DNA of 8,356 bases from an uncultured Clostridia bacterium (lineage in GTDB: Bacteria > Bacillota > Clostridia > Lachnospirales > Anaerotignaceae). Positions within the stretch are counted from its first letter, which is position 1; every line of letters begins with the position of its first letter. This document shows, piece by piece, positions 1-5,396 of this stretch. Under the pieces are notes generated by a model. It searched no databases. It worked only from the letters and a program-made list of their open reading frames with translations, and was not told where the DNA came from. The translations under genes and the position numbers were made by a program. The DNA lies in assembly GCA_958420075.1 (NCBI GenBank), contig CATZIM010000065.1, positions 1 through 8,356 on the forward strand. Reading direction: 5' to 3'.

Positions 1-40
1 TAAGCATTAGATGCCACTTCCCGATGTCGTATCGGGTCTA
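1..40. mobile_element. Right-hand end of a putative integrated element (rest lies left of window)
   Basis: This stretch directly abuts a tRNA-Arg 3' half but cannot form the missing 5' half: it has no GTCCCTA acceptor strand, no D-loop GG motif, and no ACCGC strand to pair with GCGGT at 48-52. It contains a perfect 6-bp inverted repeat, CCCGAT-GTCGT-ATCGGG (20-36), just left of the junction. Such repeats are common near recombinase or excisionase sites, but this one could be chance. One frame is open from base 3 and stops at the TAA in the anticodon loop (45-47), so an element gene may end at the junction; 14 codons are too few to identify it. That this is element DNA is inferred from the broken tRNA. 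No integrase is visible. Confidence 0.5.
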
Positions 41-82
41 CTCCTAAGCGGTAGGCCGGAGGTTCAAATCCTCTTAGGGACG
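41..82 (+). tRNA. 3' half of tRNA-Arg(CCT); probable attachment site (attR-type junction), not a complete tRNA
   Basis: The parts run in class I tRNA order: anticodon loop CTCCTAA (41-47, U33, anticodon CCT, A37, A38), 3' anticodon strand GCGGT (48-52), five-base variable region AGGCC (53-57), T-arm GGAGG-TTCAAAT-CCTCT (58-74), acceptor strand TAGGGAC (75-81) and discriminator G (82). CCA is not encoded. The 5' strands that should pair with GCGGT and TAGGGAC are absent upstream. Tyrosine recombinases often cross over in the anticodon loop and leave exactly this 3' fragment at the distal junction, while the intact tRNA is rebuilt at the other end. A decayed tRNA pseudogene is the alternative. 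Confidence 0.75.
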
Positions 83-84
83 GC

Positions 85-113
85 GCCGGAACCTTTGGGT
101 TTCGGCTTTTTTC
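85..113 (+). terminator. Intrinsic terminator of the tRNA-Arg transcript
   Basis: A 9-bp stem GCCGGAACC (85-93) / GGTTTCGGC (98-106, one G-T pair) closes a four-base loop and is followed by six T (107-112). It begins three bases after the tRNA discriminator. Its stem resembles the other terminators in this window (GCCGGAA / TTCGGC). Confidence 0.85.
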
Positions 114-135
114 TTGTTTTTCGGAGGTGGAAGAA

Positions 136-1008
136 TTGCGGACAGAACAGGAAATGATGGATTTGATTCTGGAAACGGCAAGACAAGACAGTCGGGTGCT
201 GGCGGCATATCTGAAAGGCTCTCGTGCCAATGGAAATGTGCCAAAAGATGTCTATCAGGACTTTGACATCATGTATGTGGTGAAGGAAGTGGCACCTTTT
301 CGGAAAAACCCTGCATGGCTGGACGTGTTCGGCGAAGTCATACTGAAGCAGGAGCAGGACGACGATTTCGGTTATGGAGAGCGGTTCGGCATCCGTGGGG
401 ATTACGACAAAAGCTATTCCTGGCTGCTGCTTTTTGCCGATGGTAACCGCATCGACATTGGCGTGGAAACCCTGGAAACTATGGAGCAGGGGAAGAACCG
501 CAACCGCCTGTTTGTGCCTTTGTTGGATAAAATCGGCTGTCTGCCTCAATTTCCACCGACAGACGAGGAATTTTGGGTGCAAAAGCCTACGGAAAAAGGA
601 TTTTTGGGCTGCTGCAACGCCTTTTACTGGAATCTGTGCGATGTGGTGAAAGGTTTGGCGCGGCAGGAGATGCCCTTTGCCATGACAACCTATCATACAC
701 TGGTGCGGCCTATGCTGGAACAGATGCTCCAGTGGCAAGTGGGAACGCAGTCGGATTTTGGTGTATCCTGCGGCAAGCTGGGAAAATATCTGAAAAATTA
801 TCTACCTAAGGAACAGTATGACCTTTATTTGGGAACATTGCCCGATGGTGATTTTTTGCATTTCTGGACAGCCCTCGAACAGGCGTGCATCCTTTTTCGG
901 CAGACCGGGGAACAAATGGCGGAAGCGCTCGGTTTTGTCTTTCCTGAAAAAGAGAAAAAAGGTTTTCGACAGTATGTGAATATCGTAAAAGAAGAAATGA
1001 AAAAATAA
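136..1008 (+). CDS. Aminoglycoside 6-adenylyltransferase, ANT(6)/AadE-AadK family
   Basis: Predicted cytoplasmic nucleotidyltransferase that would transfer AMP from ATP to the 6-hydroxyl of streptomycin-type aminoglycosides. The 290-residue length matches the chromosomal AadK group. The nucleotidyltransferase motif is complete: G28-S29-R30, paired acidic residues D42 and D44 (QDFDIMY), and a third carboxylate D107 (RIDIG). A C-terminal helical domain follows. I chose the TTG at 136 because GGAGGTG (123-129) sits about six bases before it and translation then begins MRTEQEMMDLIL, the usual start of the family. A GTG at 127 overlaps the ribosome site itself. The gene starts 23 bases after the T-tract of the tRNA terminator, leaving no room for its own promoter. 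It converges on the FUSC-like gene. The family is clear; actual streptomycin resistance is not shown. Confidence 0.9.
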   Translation: MRTEQEMMDLILETARQDSRVLAAYLKGSRANGNVPKDVYQDFDIMYVVKEVAPFRKNPAWLDVFGEVILKQEQDDDFGYGERFGIRGDYDKSYSWLLLFADGNRIDIGVETLETMEQGKNRNRLFVPLLDKIGCLPQFPPTDEEFWVQKPTEKGFLGCCNAFYWNLCDVVKGLARQEMPFAMTTYHTLVRPMLEQMLQWQVGTQSDFGVSCGKLGKYLKNYLPKEQYDLYLGTLPDGDFLHFWTALEQACILFRQTGEQMAEALGFVFPEKEKKGFRQYVNIVKEEMKK

Positions 1009-1032
1009 AACCACCCTAAAAGGGTGGTTTTT
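1006..1032. terminator. Bidirectional terminator between convergent genes
   Basis: A 10-bp perfect stem AAACCACCCT (1008-1017) / AGGGTGGTTT (1021-1030) has a 3-base loop, a T-run on the plus side and an A-run (T-run on the minus strand) on the other. It lies between the stop codons of the adenylyltransferase (1008) and the FUSC-like gene (1037) and can serve both. Confidence 0.85.
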
Positions 1033-1036
1033 GTAT

Positions 1037-2104
1037 TTAAGATTCTTTGCAGGCATTGCCCCTGATTCTCTGGGAAACCAGTTTCTGGAACAGGAAGGTA
1101 AATACCAAGGCGAAAAGCACGCCCAGAATGGTGTCTGTGATACGCAGCACAACAGCATTGTCCAGACCATAGATGCCGGTTGCCAGCATCAGCGCACCAA
1201 AGCAGTTGAAAGCGGTTTTATAACGATAGTCCCGGCAGAAGCCAAGGCACAGACCGCCCAAAGGCCCCAGCAGGAAATGCAGGGAATCGGGTGTAATCAG
1301 GTAAATGACCAGATAAGCGCCGGAGCCTGCGAAAACCCCGATGATACGCTGCCAGAAACGAGTGGTGACGCTGTCGGAATAGGGATATTCACACAGCAGG
1401 GAGGCGCAGGCAAAGCCCATCCACATGAACCGTTCCACGCCGAAGAACCGTCCCGCGGTCAGCACCAGACTAACGCCCAAAGCCATACGGAACTGCCACA
1501 GATGGACAATATTGCGTAGGTCGAACCGCTGAAGCACATGGTGGAAACGAACTTCCCCATGGGCGTGGCGATGTTTCCGGTACAGGATGATGGCGCAGAG
1601 GAGATAGCCTACCACTGCCATCATGGTTCTTCTTGCCAGTGCTTCGCCGAATACGGGATTGCCTGTCAGGTATACATAAGCAAAGCTGTACAGACCGCCG
1701 TTGCCCAGTTCGGGCTTTTGCGTAGTCATATAGAGCAGCAGGAAAAAGCTCACAAAATGCAGGGGAATGGCAAGATAAGGCGGTGCCACTGCCACAGCGG
1801 TGGGTGTGAACAGAAAAATTGCCAGAGCGGCCCCCAATGTCACCAGGGAATCCCCCATACAGTATTCAAAATTTACGAAACGGATACCTAGCAGGATACA
1901 GAACAGCGCCACTGCCAAAGGGGTGTTGTCCTGACCGAATACTTTCGCAAGGCCGCTGATGAACACAACCGCAAAGCCTACAATGAGCAGGGAACGCAGT
2001 GCCATAGCGAACCAGTAAAACCGTTTTTCCGCGGGGGTATCACACTGGGCGATTTTCGCTTTCAATATCGCCGGGTCCATTTGTAAAGCATTATAAAAAT
2101 TCAT
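1037..2104 (-). CDS. FUSC-like integral membrane protein (fusaric acid / aromatic acid exporter type)
   Basis: A 355-residue membrane protein with two hydrophobic blocks separated by a basic cytoplasmic stretch, the layout of FUSC/ArAE-type proteins. The N-terminal block has several predicted helices at about 33-58, 61-78, 87-108, 110-127 and 160-175. The basic linker (about 176-203, rich in H, R and K) leads to the C-terminal FUSC-like block at about 205-345, with helices near 206-222, 226-238, 252-271, 277-290, 297-312 and 325-345. This family is linked to efflux of aromatic acids or other small organic compounds. I chose the ATG at 2104 because GGAG (2113-2116) is eight bases before it; upstream GTG/ATG codons overlap or touch that site. 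It starts five bases after the MarR stop codon, so both share one transcript. A MarR-controlled exporter is the natural reading, but the substrate is unknown and the assignment rests on overall pattern. Confidence 0.68.
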   Translation of the reverse strand: MNFYNALQMDPAILKAKIAQCDTPAEKRFYWFAMALRSLLIVGFAVVFISGLAKVFGQDNTPLAVALFCILLGIRFVNFEYCMGDSLVTLGAALAIFLFTPTAVAVAPPYLAIPLHFVSFFLLLYMTTQKPELGNGGLYSFAYVYLTGNPVFGEALARRTMMAVVGYLLCAIILYRKHRHAHGEVRFHHVLQRFDLRNIVHLWQFRMALGVSLVLTAGRFFGVERFMWMGFACASLLCEYPYSDSVTTRFWQRIIGVFAGSGAYLVIYLITPDSLHFLLGPLGGLCLGFCRDYRYKTAFNCFGALMLATGIYGLDNAVVLRITDTILGVLFALVFTFLFQKLVSQRIRGNACKES

Positions 2105-2109
2105 GGGCA

Positions 2110-2541
2110 TCACTCCTGTTCTTCCTTTTTCATATGAGAAACGATCTTGTCTGTATACTGCAAAAACGCCTCAAAGTCTTCTCCTGTGCTTCGCCACAGG
2201 TCGTAAAAGGGCTGCAATATGATTTTGTATCCTTTTTGCAGTTCTTCCACGCCGGTATCTGTCAAAAAGATTTTGTAGCTCCGCTCATCCTGGGGCTGTT
2301 TTTCCTTGCGGATGCAGTTTTTTTCCAGGAGGCTTTTCAGACAACGGCTGACAGCTTCTTTTTTCATGCCGCTGCGCTGGCTCAGCAGAACGGGGGTGTT
2401 CTGTTCCGGCTCCTGATACAGCCATGCCAGCAGTTCACATTCGCTGACGGTGAGATTGGTTTGTTTTGCGGGCAGGAGCAGGCGTGTCAGTTTTTGTACC
2501 TGCTGCTGGTAATATACCATATCCATCCAATCGATCTCCAT
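2110..2541 (-). CDS. MarR-family transcriptional regulator
   Basis: A 143-residue winged-helix regulator, probably a dimeric repressor of its own operon. The N-terminal helix carries YYQQQVQKLTRLLL (10-23). A helix-turn-helix spans about 50-72 (LLSQRSGMKKEAVSRCLKSL). The wing is at 83-95, with the typical DERSYKIFLTDTG sequence. A C-terminal dimerisation helix follows. The start is the ATG at 2541 because GGAGG (2549-2553) is seven bases upstream; an in-frame ATG at 2559 precedes that site and would put the ribosome site inside the gene. It is the first gene of an operon with the FUSC-like protein. The promoter region carries two tandem palindromes that are good candidates for its operator. 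MarR proteins usually release DNA on binding an aromatic ligand; the ligand here is unknown. Confidence 0.93.
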   Translation of the reverse strand: MEIDWMDMVYYQQQVQKLTRLLLPAKQTNLTVSECELLAWLYQEPEQNTPVLLSQRSGMKKEAVSRCLKSLLEKNCIRKEKQPQDERSYKIFLTDTGVEELQKGYKIILQPFYDLWRSTGEDFEAFLQYTDKIVSHMKKEEQE

Positions 2542-2559
2542 TTCTGAACCTCCATACAC

Positions 2560-2585
2560 TTAACGAAGTTAATTAACAATGTTAA
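2560..2585. promoter_or_regulatory. Tandem 13-bp palindromes, probable MarR operator
   Basis: TTAAC-GAA-GTTAA (2560-2572) and TTAAC-AAT-GTTAA (2573-2585) are two perfect inverted repeats set head to tail with no gap. Together they also create a central palindrome GTTAATTAAC (2568-2577). They cover the expected transcription start of the MarR/FUSC operon and touch its -10 box, an ideal place for autorepression. That MarR binds them is inferred. Confidence 0.8.
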
Positions 2586-2613
2586 TGATATAACGGAAAG
2601 GCTGAAATGTCAA
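2585..2613 (-). promoter_or_regulatory. Sigma-A type promoter of the marR-FUSC operon
   Basis: On the minus strand there is a perfect -35 box TTGACA (2608-2613), a 17-bp spacer and a -10 box TATCAT (2585-2590). Initiation is predicted near 2578, inside the tandem palindromes. Confidence 0.85.
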
Positions 2614-2654
2614 GGATAAAAAAAGAAACAGACAGGGATTTGCACGAAATCCTG

Positions 2655-2703
2655 ATAAAAACAGAATAGCCGAAACCCTTTGTATGGCAAGGATTCCGGC
2701 TAT
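2655..2703 (-). terminator. Intrinsic terminator of the ribbon-helix-helix gene
   Basis: The arms are 2667-2680 and 2689-2702 with an 8-base loop. Read as minus-strand RNA the stem is fully paired with two G-U pairs. Read on the plus strand the same positions are A-C mismatches, which assigns it to the leftward transcript. A five-T run follows the stem on the minus strand after a short spacer (T-run at 2657-2661). It lies 20 bases past the ribbon-helix-helix stop codon. Confidence 0.8.
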
Positions 2704-2722
2704 ATTTGATTTCTTACTGTTT

Positions 2723-2887
2723 TTACTTGATGGGGATTTCTCCATGTTCCTTCTCAAATTTCTGGATGCAGTCCCGAATGAGGATGTTGACCTGACTGTT
2801 GGCGGAACGGCCTTCGTAGTCGGCAACGAAATGGAGTTTGTGCAGCATGGTTTCGTCAATGCGGATAGACAGATTTTTGATTCCCAT
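2723..2887 (-). CDS. Small ribbon-helix-helix (Arc/CopG-like) DNA-binding protein, 54 aa
   Basis: The predicted product starts MGIKNLSIRIDETMLHKL and ends EKEHGEIPIK. It fits the ribbon-helix-helix fold: a beta strand KNLSIRID (4-11) with alternating polar side chains that would enter the major groove as a dimer, helix 1 (about 12-24), a turn GRSAN (26-30), and helix 2 (about 31-47, QVNILIRDCIQKFEKE). Such proteins are small repressors or antitoxins. The start is supported by GAGGTG (2894-2899) six bases upstream. No toxin-like partner follows; the gene has its own terminator. It is divergent from the SLOG-like gene, so it may control itself or that gene, but nothing proves this. The family is clear from the short protein, the target unknown. 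Confidence 0.86.
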   Translation of the reverse strand: MGIKNLSIRIDETMLHKLHFVADYEGRSANSQVNILIRDCIQKFEKEHGEIPIK

Positions 2888-3044
2888 GGATATCACCTCT
2901 ATATAAATATAATTTCATTCTAATTTGCATCTAATATGGATTTATTTTATATTTATTTTGTGATAATATGTTTAAAATGACTTTTATTTAAACTGAAAAT
3001 AAATTGAAAATGAATGCATTATGAATGTGAAAGAGGTGATAATC
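2888..3044. promoter_or_regulatory. AT-rich divergent promoter region
   Basis: These 157 bases between the ribbon-helix-helix and SLOG-like genes are very AT-rich, with repeated TTTATTTT-type runs (about 2940-2958) and a TTTAAA...TTTAAA pair (2970-2992). Many TATAAT-like hexamers occur on both strands, so no single promoter can be chosen. Promoters for both genes must lie here. Confidence 0.5.
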
Positions 3045-3485
3045 ATGCATGGAAAAATCTGTTGTTTCTTTGGTCATCGGGATGCACCCGACGCCCTTGC
3101 CGATGATCTTTACACTGCCGCCGAGGAGATGGTGCTGCTGGAAGGAGTCACCACCTTTCTGGTAGGGGGACATGGCAATTTTGACTTTCTGGCAGCCCAA
3201 ACCGTGCGGCGATTGCGGATGGTCTATCCCCATATCCGTTTGGTGCTGGTGGCGGCCTACGCCTCTGCTCTCCGCAGTCCAAGGGTGAAAGAAGGGGGAT
3301 TTGATGATGCTTTTGTGCCGGATACGCTGGCAAAGGTGCCGTATAAAGCCGCCATTGTCTGCCGCAACCGCTGGATGGCCCAGCAGACGGATTTTGTCAT
3401 TGCGTATGTCATCCGAGCGGAAGGCGGGGCCTATACCGCCGTGGAATATGCCAGAAAGAAAGGAAAAAAAGTCTGCTTGATATAG
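3045..3485 (+). CDS. SLOG-superfamily-like (YpsA/DUF1273-type) nucleotide-binding protein
   Basis: A 146-residue soluble protein with a Rossmann-like pattern. Strand 1 ends in CCFFGHRD (6-13). A glycine-rich loop GGHGNFDFLA (41-50) stands where SLOG/DUF1273 proteins carry a GG-x-G-x-D motif. A second strand RLVLVAAY (65-72) follows, and the C-terminal part has TDFVIAYV (115-122) then GGAYTAVEYARKKGKKVCLI (127-146), like the final nucleotide-contacting segment of the superfamily. The fold suggests binding of a nucleotide or nucleotide-derived ligand; no reaction can be assigned. I chose the ATG at 3045 because GAGGTG (3033-3038) lies six bases before it; an in-frame ATG at 3021 precedes the ribosome site. 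It is divergent from the small ribbon-helix-helix gene and followed by the palindromic element. Confidence 0.7.
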   Translation: MHGKICCFFGHRDAPDALADDLYTAAEEMVLLEGVTTFLVGGHGNFDFLAAQTVRRLRMVYPHIRLVLVAAYASALRSPRVKEGGFDDAFVPDTLAKVPYKAAIVCRNRWMAQQTDFVIAYVIRAEGGAYTAVEYARKKGKKVCLI

Positions 3486-3532
3486 CAAAACAAAAAAGGT
3501 ATGGAACTTAGGGGCATCTTCATAAGAAAACA

Positions 3533-3584
3533 AAGAAAGCCAAAACCCTTATGATTATAAAGGATTTTGGCTTTCTTATTTTTT
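3533..3584. terminator. Terminator hairpin inside the palindromic element
   Basis: A 13-bp stem AAGAAAGCCAAAA (3533-3545) / TTTTGGCTTTCTT (3565-3577), prolonged by CCTT/AAGG past one mismatch, is followed by six T (3579-3584). It can end the SLOG-like transcript. The single mismatch becomes a G-U pair on the minus strand, where TTTGTTTTC follows, so it may also act on the NSS transporter transcript. Confidence 0.75.
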
Positions 3585-3629
3585 ATTAAGATTTTTTGTT
3601 ATGTTTTCTTATGAAGGCAGCCGTCGCAA

Positions 3630-3691
3630 TTCCCCTTAAGAAATCAAGAAAAAGGAAAATCAATGTTTTCTTAAGGGGAAGTTGCTTTTTT
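3630..3691. terminator. Second hairpin with T-tract, back-up terminator
   Basis: A 14-bp perfect stem (3630-3643 / 3667-3680) with a 23-base A-rich loop is followed on the plus strand by GTTGC and seven T (3685-3691). The long loop makes it weaker than the hairpin at 3533-3577. Confidence 0.45.
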
Positions 3692-3720
3692 CCATACCTT
3701 TTTATAATACGCTTTTCGCT

Positions 3721-5100
3721 TTATTTCGCAAAGAATTTAGAATAGTATCCCATCACGAAGATGAACAGGATAATCAGGGGCAGTACCCACTGGATGTAAA
3801 TTTTCAGTCCTCTGGGGAATTTCAGCCCTTTGCCCGCATTGGCTTCTGCCAGGAAGTTGTCCCAGCCCCAGCCCATTTTCCAGCTGCAGAACAGGACGAA
3901 GATCAAACTGCCCAGAGGCAGGATGTTCTGGCTGACAAGGAAGTCTTCCAGATCCAGCACTGCGGAGTCAGGGCCGAAGGGCTGGAAGCCGCTCCACAGG
4001 TTATAGCCCAGTACACAGGGCATGGACAGCAGCATAATGGCAATGACATTGATGATGATAACTTTCTTTCTGCTGGCGTTGGTCAGGTCTGTGGCAAAGG
4101 AAATGATGTTCTGGAACACGGCAATGACAGTAGAGAAAGACGCAAAGCACATGAACAGGAAGAACAAAGAGCCCCAGAGTCTGCCGCCGGGCATGTTGTT
4201 GAACACGTTAGGCAGTGTGACGAAGATCAGGGAAGGCCCCTGACCAGGGTTTACGCCATAAGCGAAGCATGCAGGGAAGATGATCATACCAGCCATGAAC
4301 GCTACGAAGGTGTCCAGAATGGTGATGAGGATGGCTTCCCCTGTCAGAGAACGGGATTTGTCGATGTAACTGCCGAAGATGGCAATGGCACCGATACCGA
4401 TACTCAGTGTGAAGAACGCCTGACCCAGTGCCGCGAAAAGCACTTCCAGCAGGCCGTATTCTTTCAGTGCGCTGAAATTGGGTTTCAGGTAGAATTCCAG
4501 ACCAGCTTCGCCGCCTTCCAGCAATGCGGAACGCACTGCCAGTACGATCATCAGAAGCAGAAGCATCAGCATCATGACTTTGGTGATTTTTTCTACGCCG
4601 GCCTGCAAGCCCTGCGCGCAGATGGCAAAGCAAAGAAGGACAACCACTACCATAAATCCAGTCATCAGACCGGGTCTGCCCAGCATGGTGTTAAAGGCTG
4701 TGCCGATGCCTTCCGCATCCAGCCCTTCAAAACCGCCGGCAGCTGTTTTAAAGAAATAGTAAAGCATCCAGCCGGCTACTGTGGTGTAGAACATCATCAG
4801 GATGTAGTTGCCGGCCATGCCGAGATATTTATACCAATGCCATTTGGTGCCTTTCGGCTCCAATACGTCCATGGCGCGCGCGATACTGCGCTGGCTGCCA
4901 CGGCCAACAGAAAGTTCCGCCACCAGAATGGGAATCCCCATGAGGATCAAAAAGGCGATGTAAATCAGCACAAAGGCAGCGCCGCCATACTGTCCGGTGA
5001 TGTAAGGAAATTTCCATACGTTCCCCAGCCCGATTGCGCAGCCTGCGGAAATGAGGATGAAGCCCAGTCGGGAGGAGAACCTTTCTCTTTTTTGTTCCAT
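3721..5100 (-). CDS. SLC6/NSS-family Na+-dependent amino-acid symporter
   Basis: A 459-residue inner-membrane symporter that takes up an amino acid with Na+. TM1 carries the family signature: G20, I23, N27 and GLGNVWKFPY (24-33), matching Na+-site positions known from LeuT. TM6 has the unwound region FTLSIGIGAIAIFGSY, TM7 an acidic ILDTFVAFMAG, and TM8 FASFSTVIAVFQN, which preserves the hydroxyl pair of the second Na+ site. I count 11 membrane segments, as in bacterial MhsT and TnaT rather than the 12 of LeuT. The start is the ATG at 5100 behind GGGGGG; the open frame runs upstream but lacks family sequence. Bacterial members take up Trp, Tyr, Leu or other hydrophobic amino acids; the substrate is not determined here. 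It is divergent from the lyase/AGCS operon, suggesting shared control and a shared substrate pathway. Confidence 0.95.
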   Translation of the reverse strand: MEQKRERFSSRLGFILISAGCAIGLGNVWKFPYITGQYGGAAFVLIYIAFLILMGIPILVAELSVGRGSQRSIARAMDVLEPKGTKWHWYKYLGMAGNYILMMFYTTVAGWMLYYFFKTAAGGFEGLDAEGIGTAFNTMLGRPGLMTGFMVVVVLLCFAICAQGLQAGVEKITKVMMLMLLLLMIVLAVRSALLEGGEAGLEFYLKPNFSALKEYGLLEVLFAALGQAFFTLSIGIGAIAIFGSYIDKSRSLTGEAILITILDTFVAFMAGMIIFPACFAYGVNPGQGPSLIFVTLPNVFNNMPGGRLWGSLFFLFMCFASFSTVIAVFQNIISFATDLTNASRKKVIIINVIAIMLLSMPCVLGYNLWSGFQPFGPDSAVLDLEDFLVSQNILPLGSLIFVLFCSWKMGWGWDNFLAEANAGKGLKFPRGLKIYIQWVLPLIILFIFVMGYYSKFFAK

Positions 5101-5396
5101 AAATGATACCCCCCTACTTGTGAAACAATAATAATGTATAAAAACATGTGCACACATTTGGTAATAATACCAGATGCGGTGAGGTCTATTATAGTAGGAT
5201 GTATAGAAAAAAACAATGGAGTGGGGCAAAATGCACGATATATTATCAGACATCATAGCAGAATCGCTGAAAAATAAGGCAAAACCGGAAAATAAAAAAA
5301 ATCTGGAGTTTTTGCAAAAGGAAGGGGGCTCTCTCTGGCATTTTACGGAAAATCGTGTTATCTTGTTTAAAGAGAAATACAAGGGAGGAATATGCT
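5101..5396. promoter_or_regulatory. Divergent intergenic region of the transport/lyase locus
   Basis: A 296-base gap between the NSS symporter and the lyase gene. The left part holds the symporter ribosome site and the inverted repeats described separately. The right part (about 5216-5340) is A- and G-rich and carries an open frame from ATG 5231 that runs out of frame into the lyase gene and has no recognisable domain. A weak plus-strand promoter, TGGCAT (5336-5341), 17 bp, TATCTT (5359-5364), could start the lyase operon just before its ribosome site. I found no T-box, S-box or other known riboswitch by eye. Confidence 0.45.
5135..5172 (-). promoter_or_regulatory. Candidate promoter and inverted repeats upstream of the NSS symporter
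   Basis: On the minus strand TTACCA (5159-5164), an 18-bp spacer and TATACA (5135-5140) form a weak sigma-A candidate. Two inverted repeats overlap it: TGGTA-ATAA-TACCA (5159-5172) over the -35 and ATGTG-CA-CACAT (5146-5157) in the spacer. Both are plausible regulator sites. The regulator is not in the window. Confidence 0.35.

Larger units (their letters stand above)
3492..3704. repeat. Nested palindromic MITE-like element between convergent genes
   Basis: The ends are perfect 14-bp inverted repeats: AAAAAGGTATGGAA (3493-3506) and TTCCATACCTTTTT (3690-3703). Inside are a perfect 15-bp inverted repeat CTTCATAAGAAAACA (3518-3532) / TGTTTTCTTATGAAG (3602-3616) that encloses a hairpin (3533-3577), and a second 14-bp pair TTCCCCTTAAGAAA (3630-3643) / TTTCTTAAGGGGAA (3667-3680). 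It has no coding capacity and lies between two stop codons. Its size and terminal repeats suit a MITE, but I see no clear target duplication. It may simply be a large bidirectional terminator complex. A related sequence occurs at 8256-8356. Confidence 0.65.

Noticed and set aside
1..82. A complete class II tRNA (Ser or Leu type) with anticodon stem CCCGA/TCGGG and a long variable arm
   Set aside because: The resulting anticodon loop TGTCGTA lacks U33 and the D-arm spacing is wrong, whereas reading CTCCTAA as the anticodon loop gives a perfect class I tRNA-Arg(CCT) 3' half with a standard five-base variable region.
1031..1519. Plus-strand open frames opposite the FUSC-like gene (also 1538-1891)
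   Set aside because: Their composition is typical of antisense shadows (Q, H, A rich), they lack ribosome sites, and they start at or just past a bidirectional terminator.
2569..2859. A 96-codon minus-strand open frame
   Set aside because: It overlaps the 54-residue ribbon-helix-helix gene in another frame and continues through its terminator and the marR promoter.
2723..3485. A toxin-antitoxin pair made of the ribbon-helix-helix and SLOG-like genes
   Set aside because: The genes are divergent rather than an overlapping operon, the small gene ends in its own terminator, and the SLOG-like protein has no toxin signature.
3682..5106. A 474-codon open frame on the plus strand
   Set aside because: It is the antisense shadow of the NSS symporter: rich in H, Q, D and E, with no domain, no ribosome site, and it lies opposite a strongly conserved gene.
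5101..5396. A T-box or amino-acid riboswitch before the lyase operon
   Set aside because: No T-box core sequence, no specifier-type stem and no terminator/antiterminator pair could be seen.
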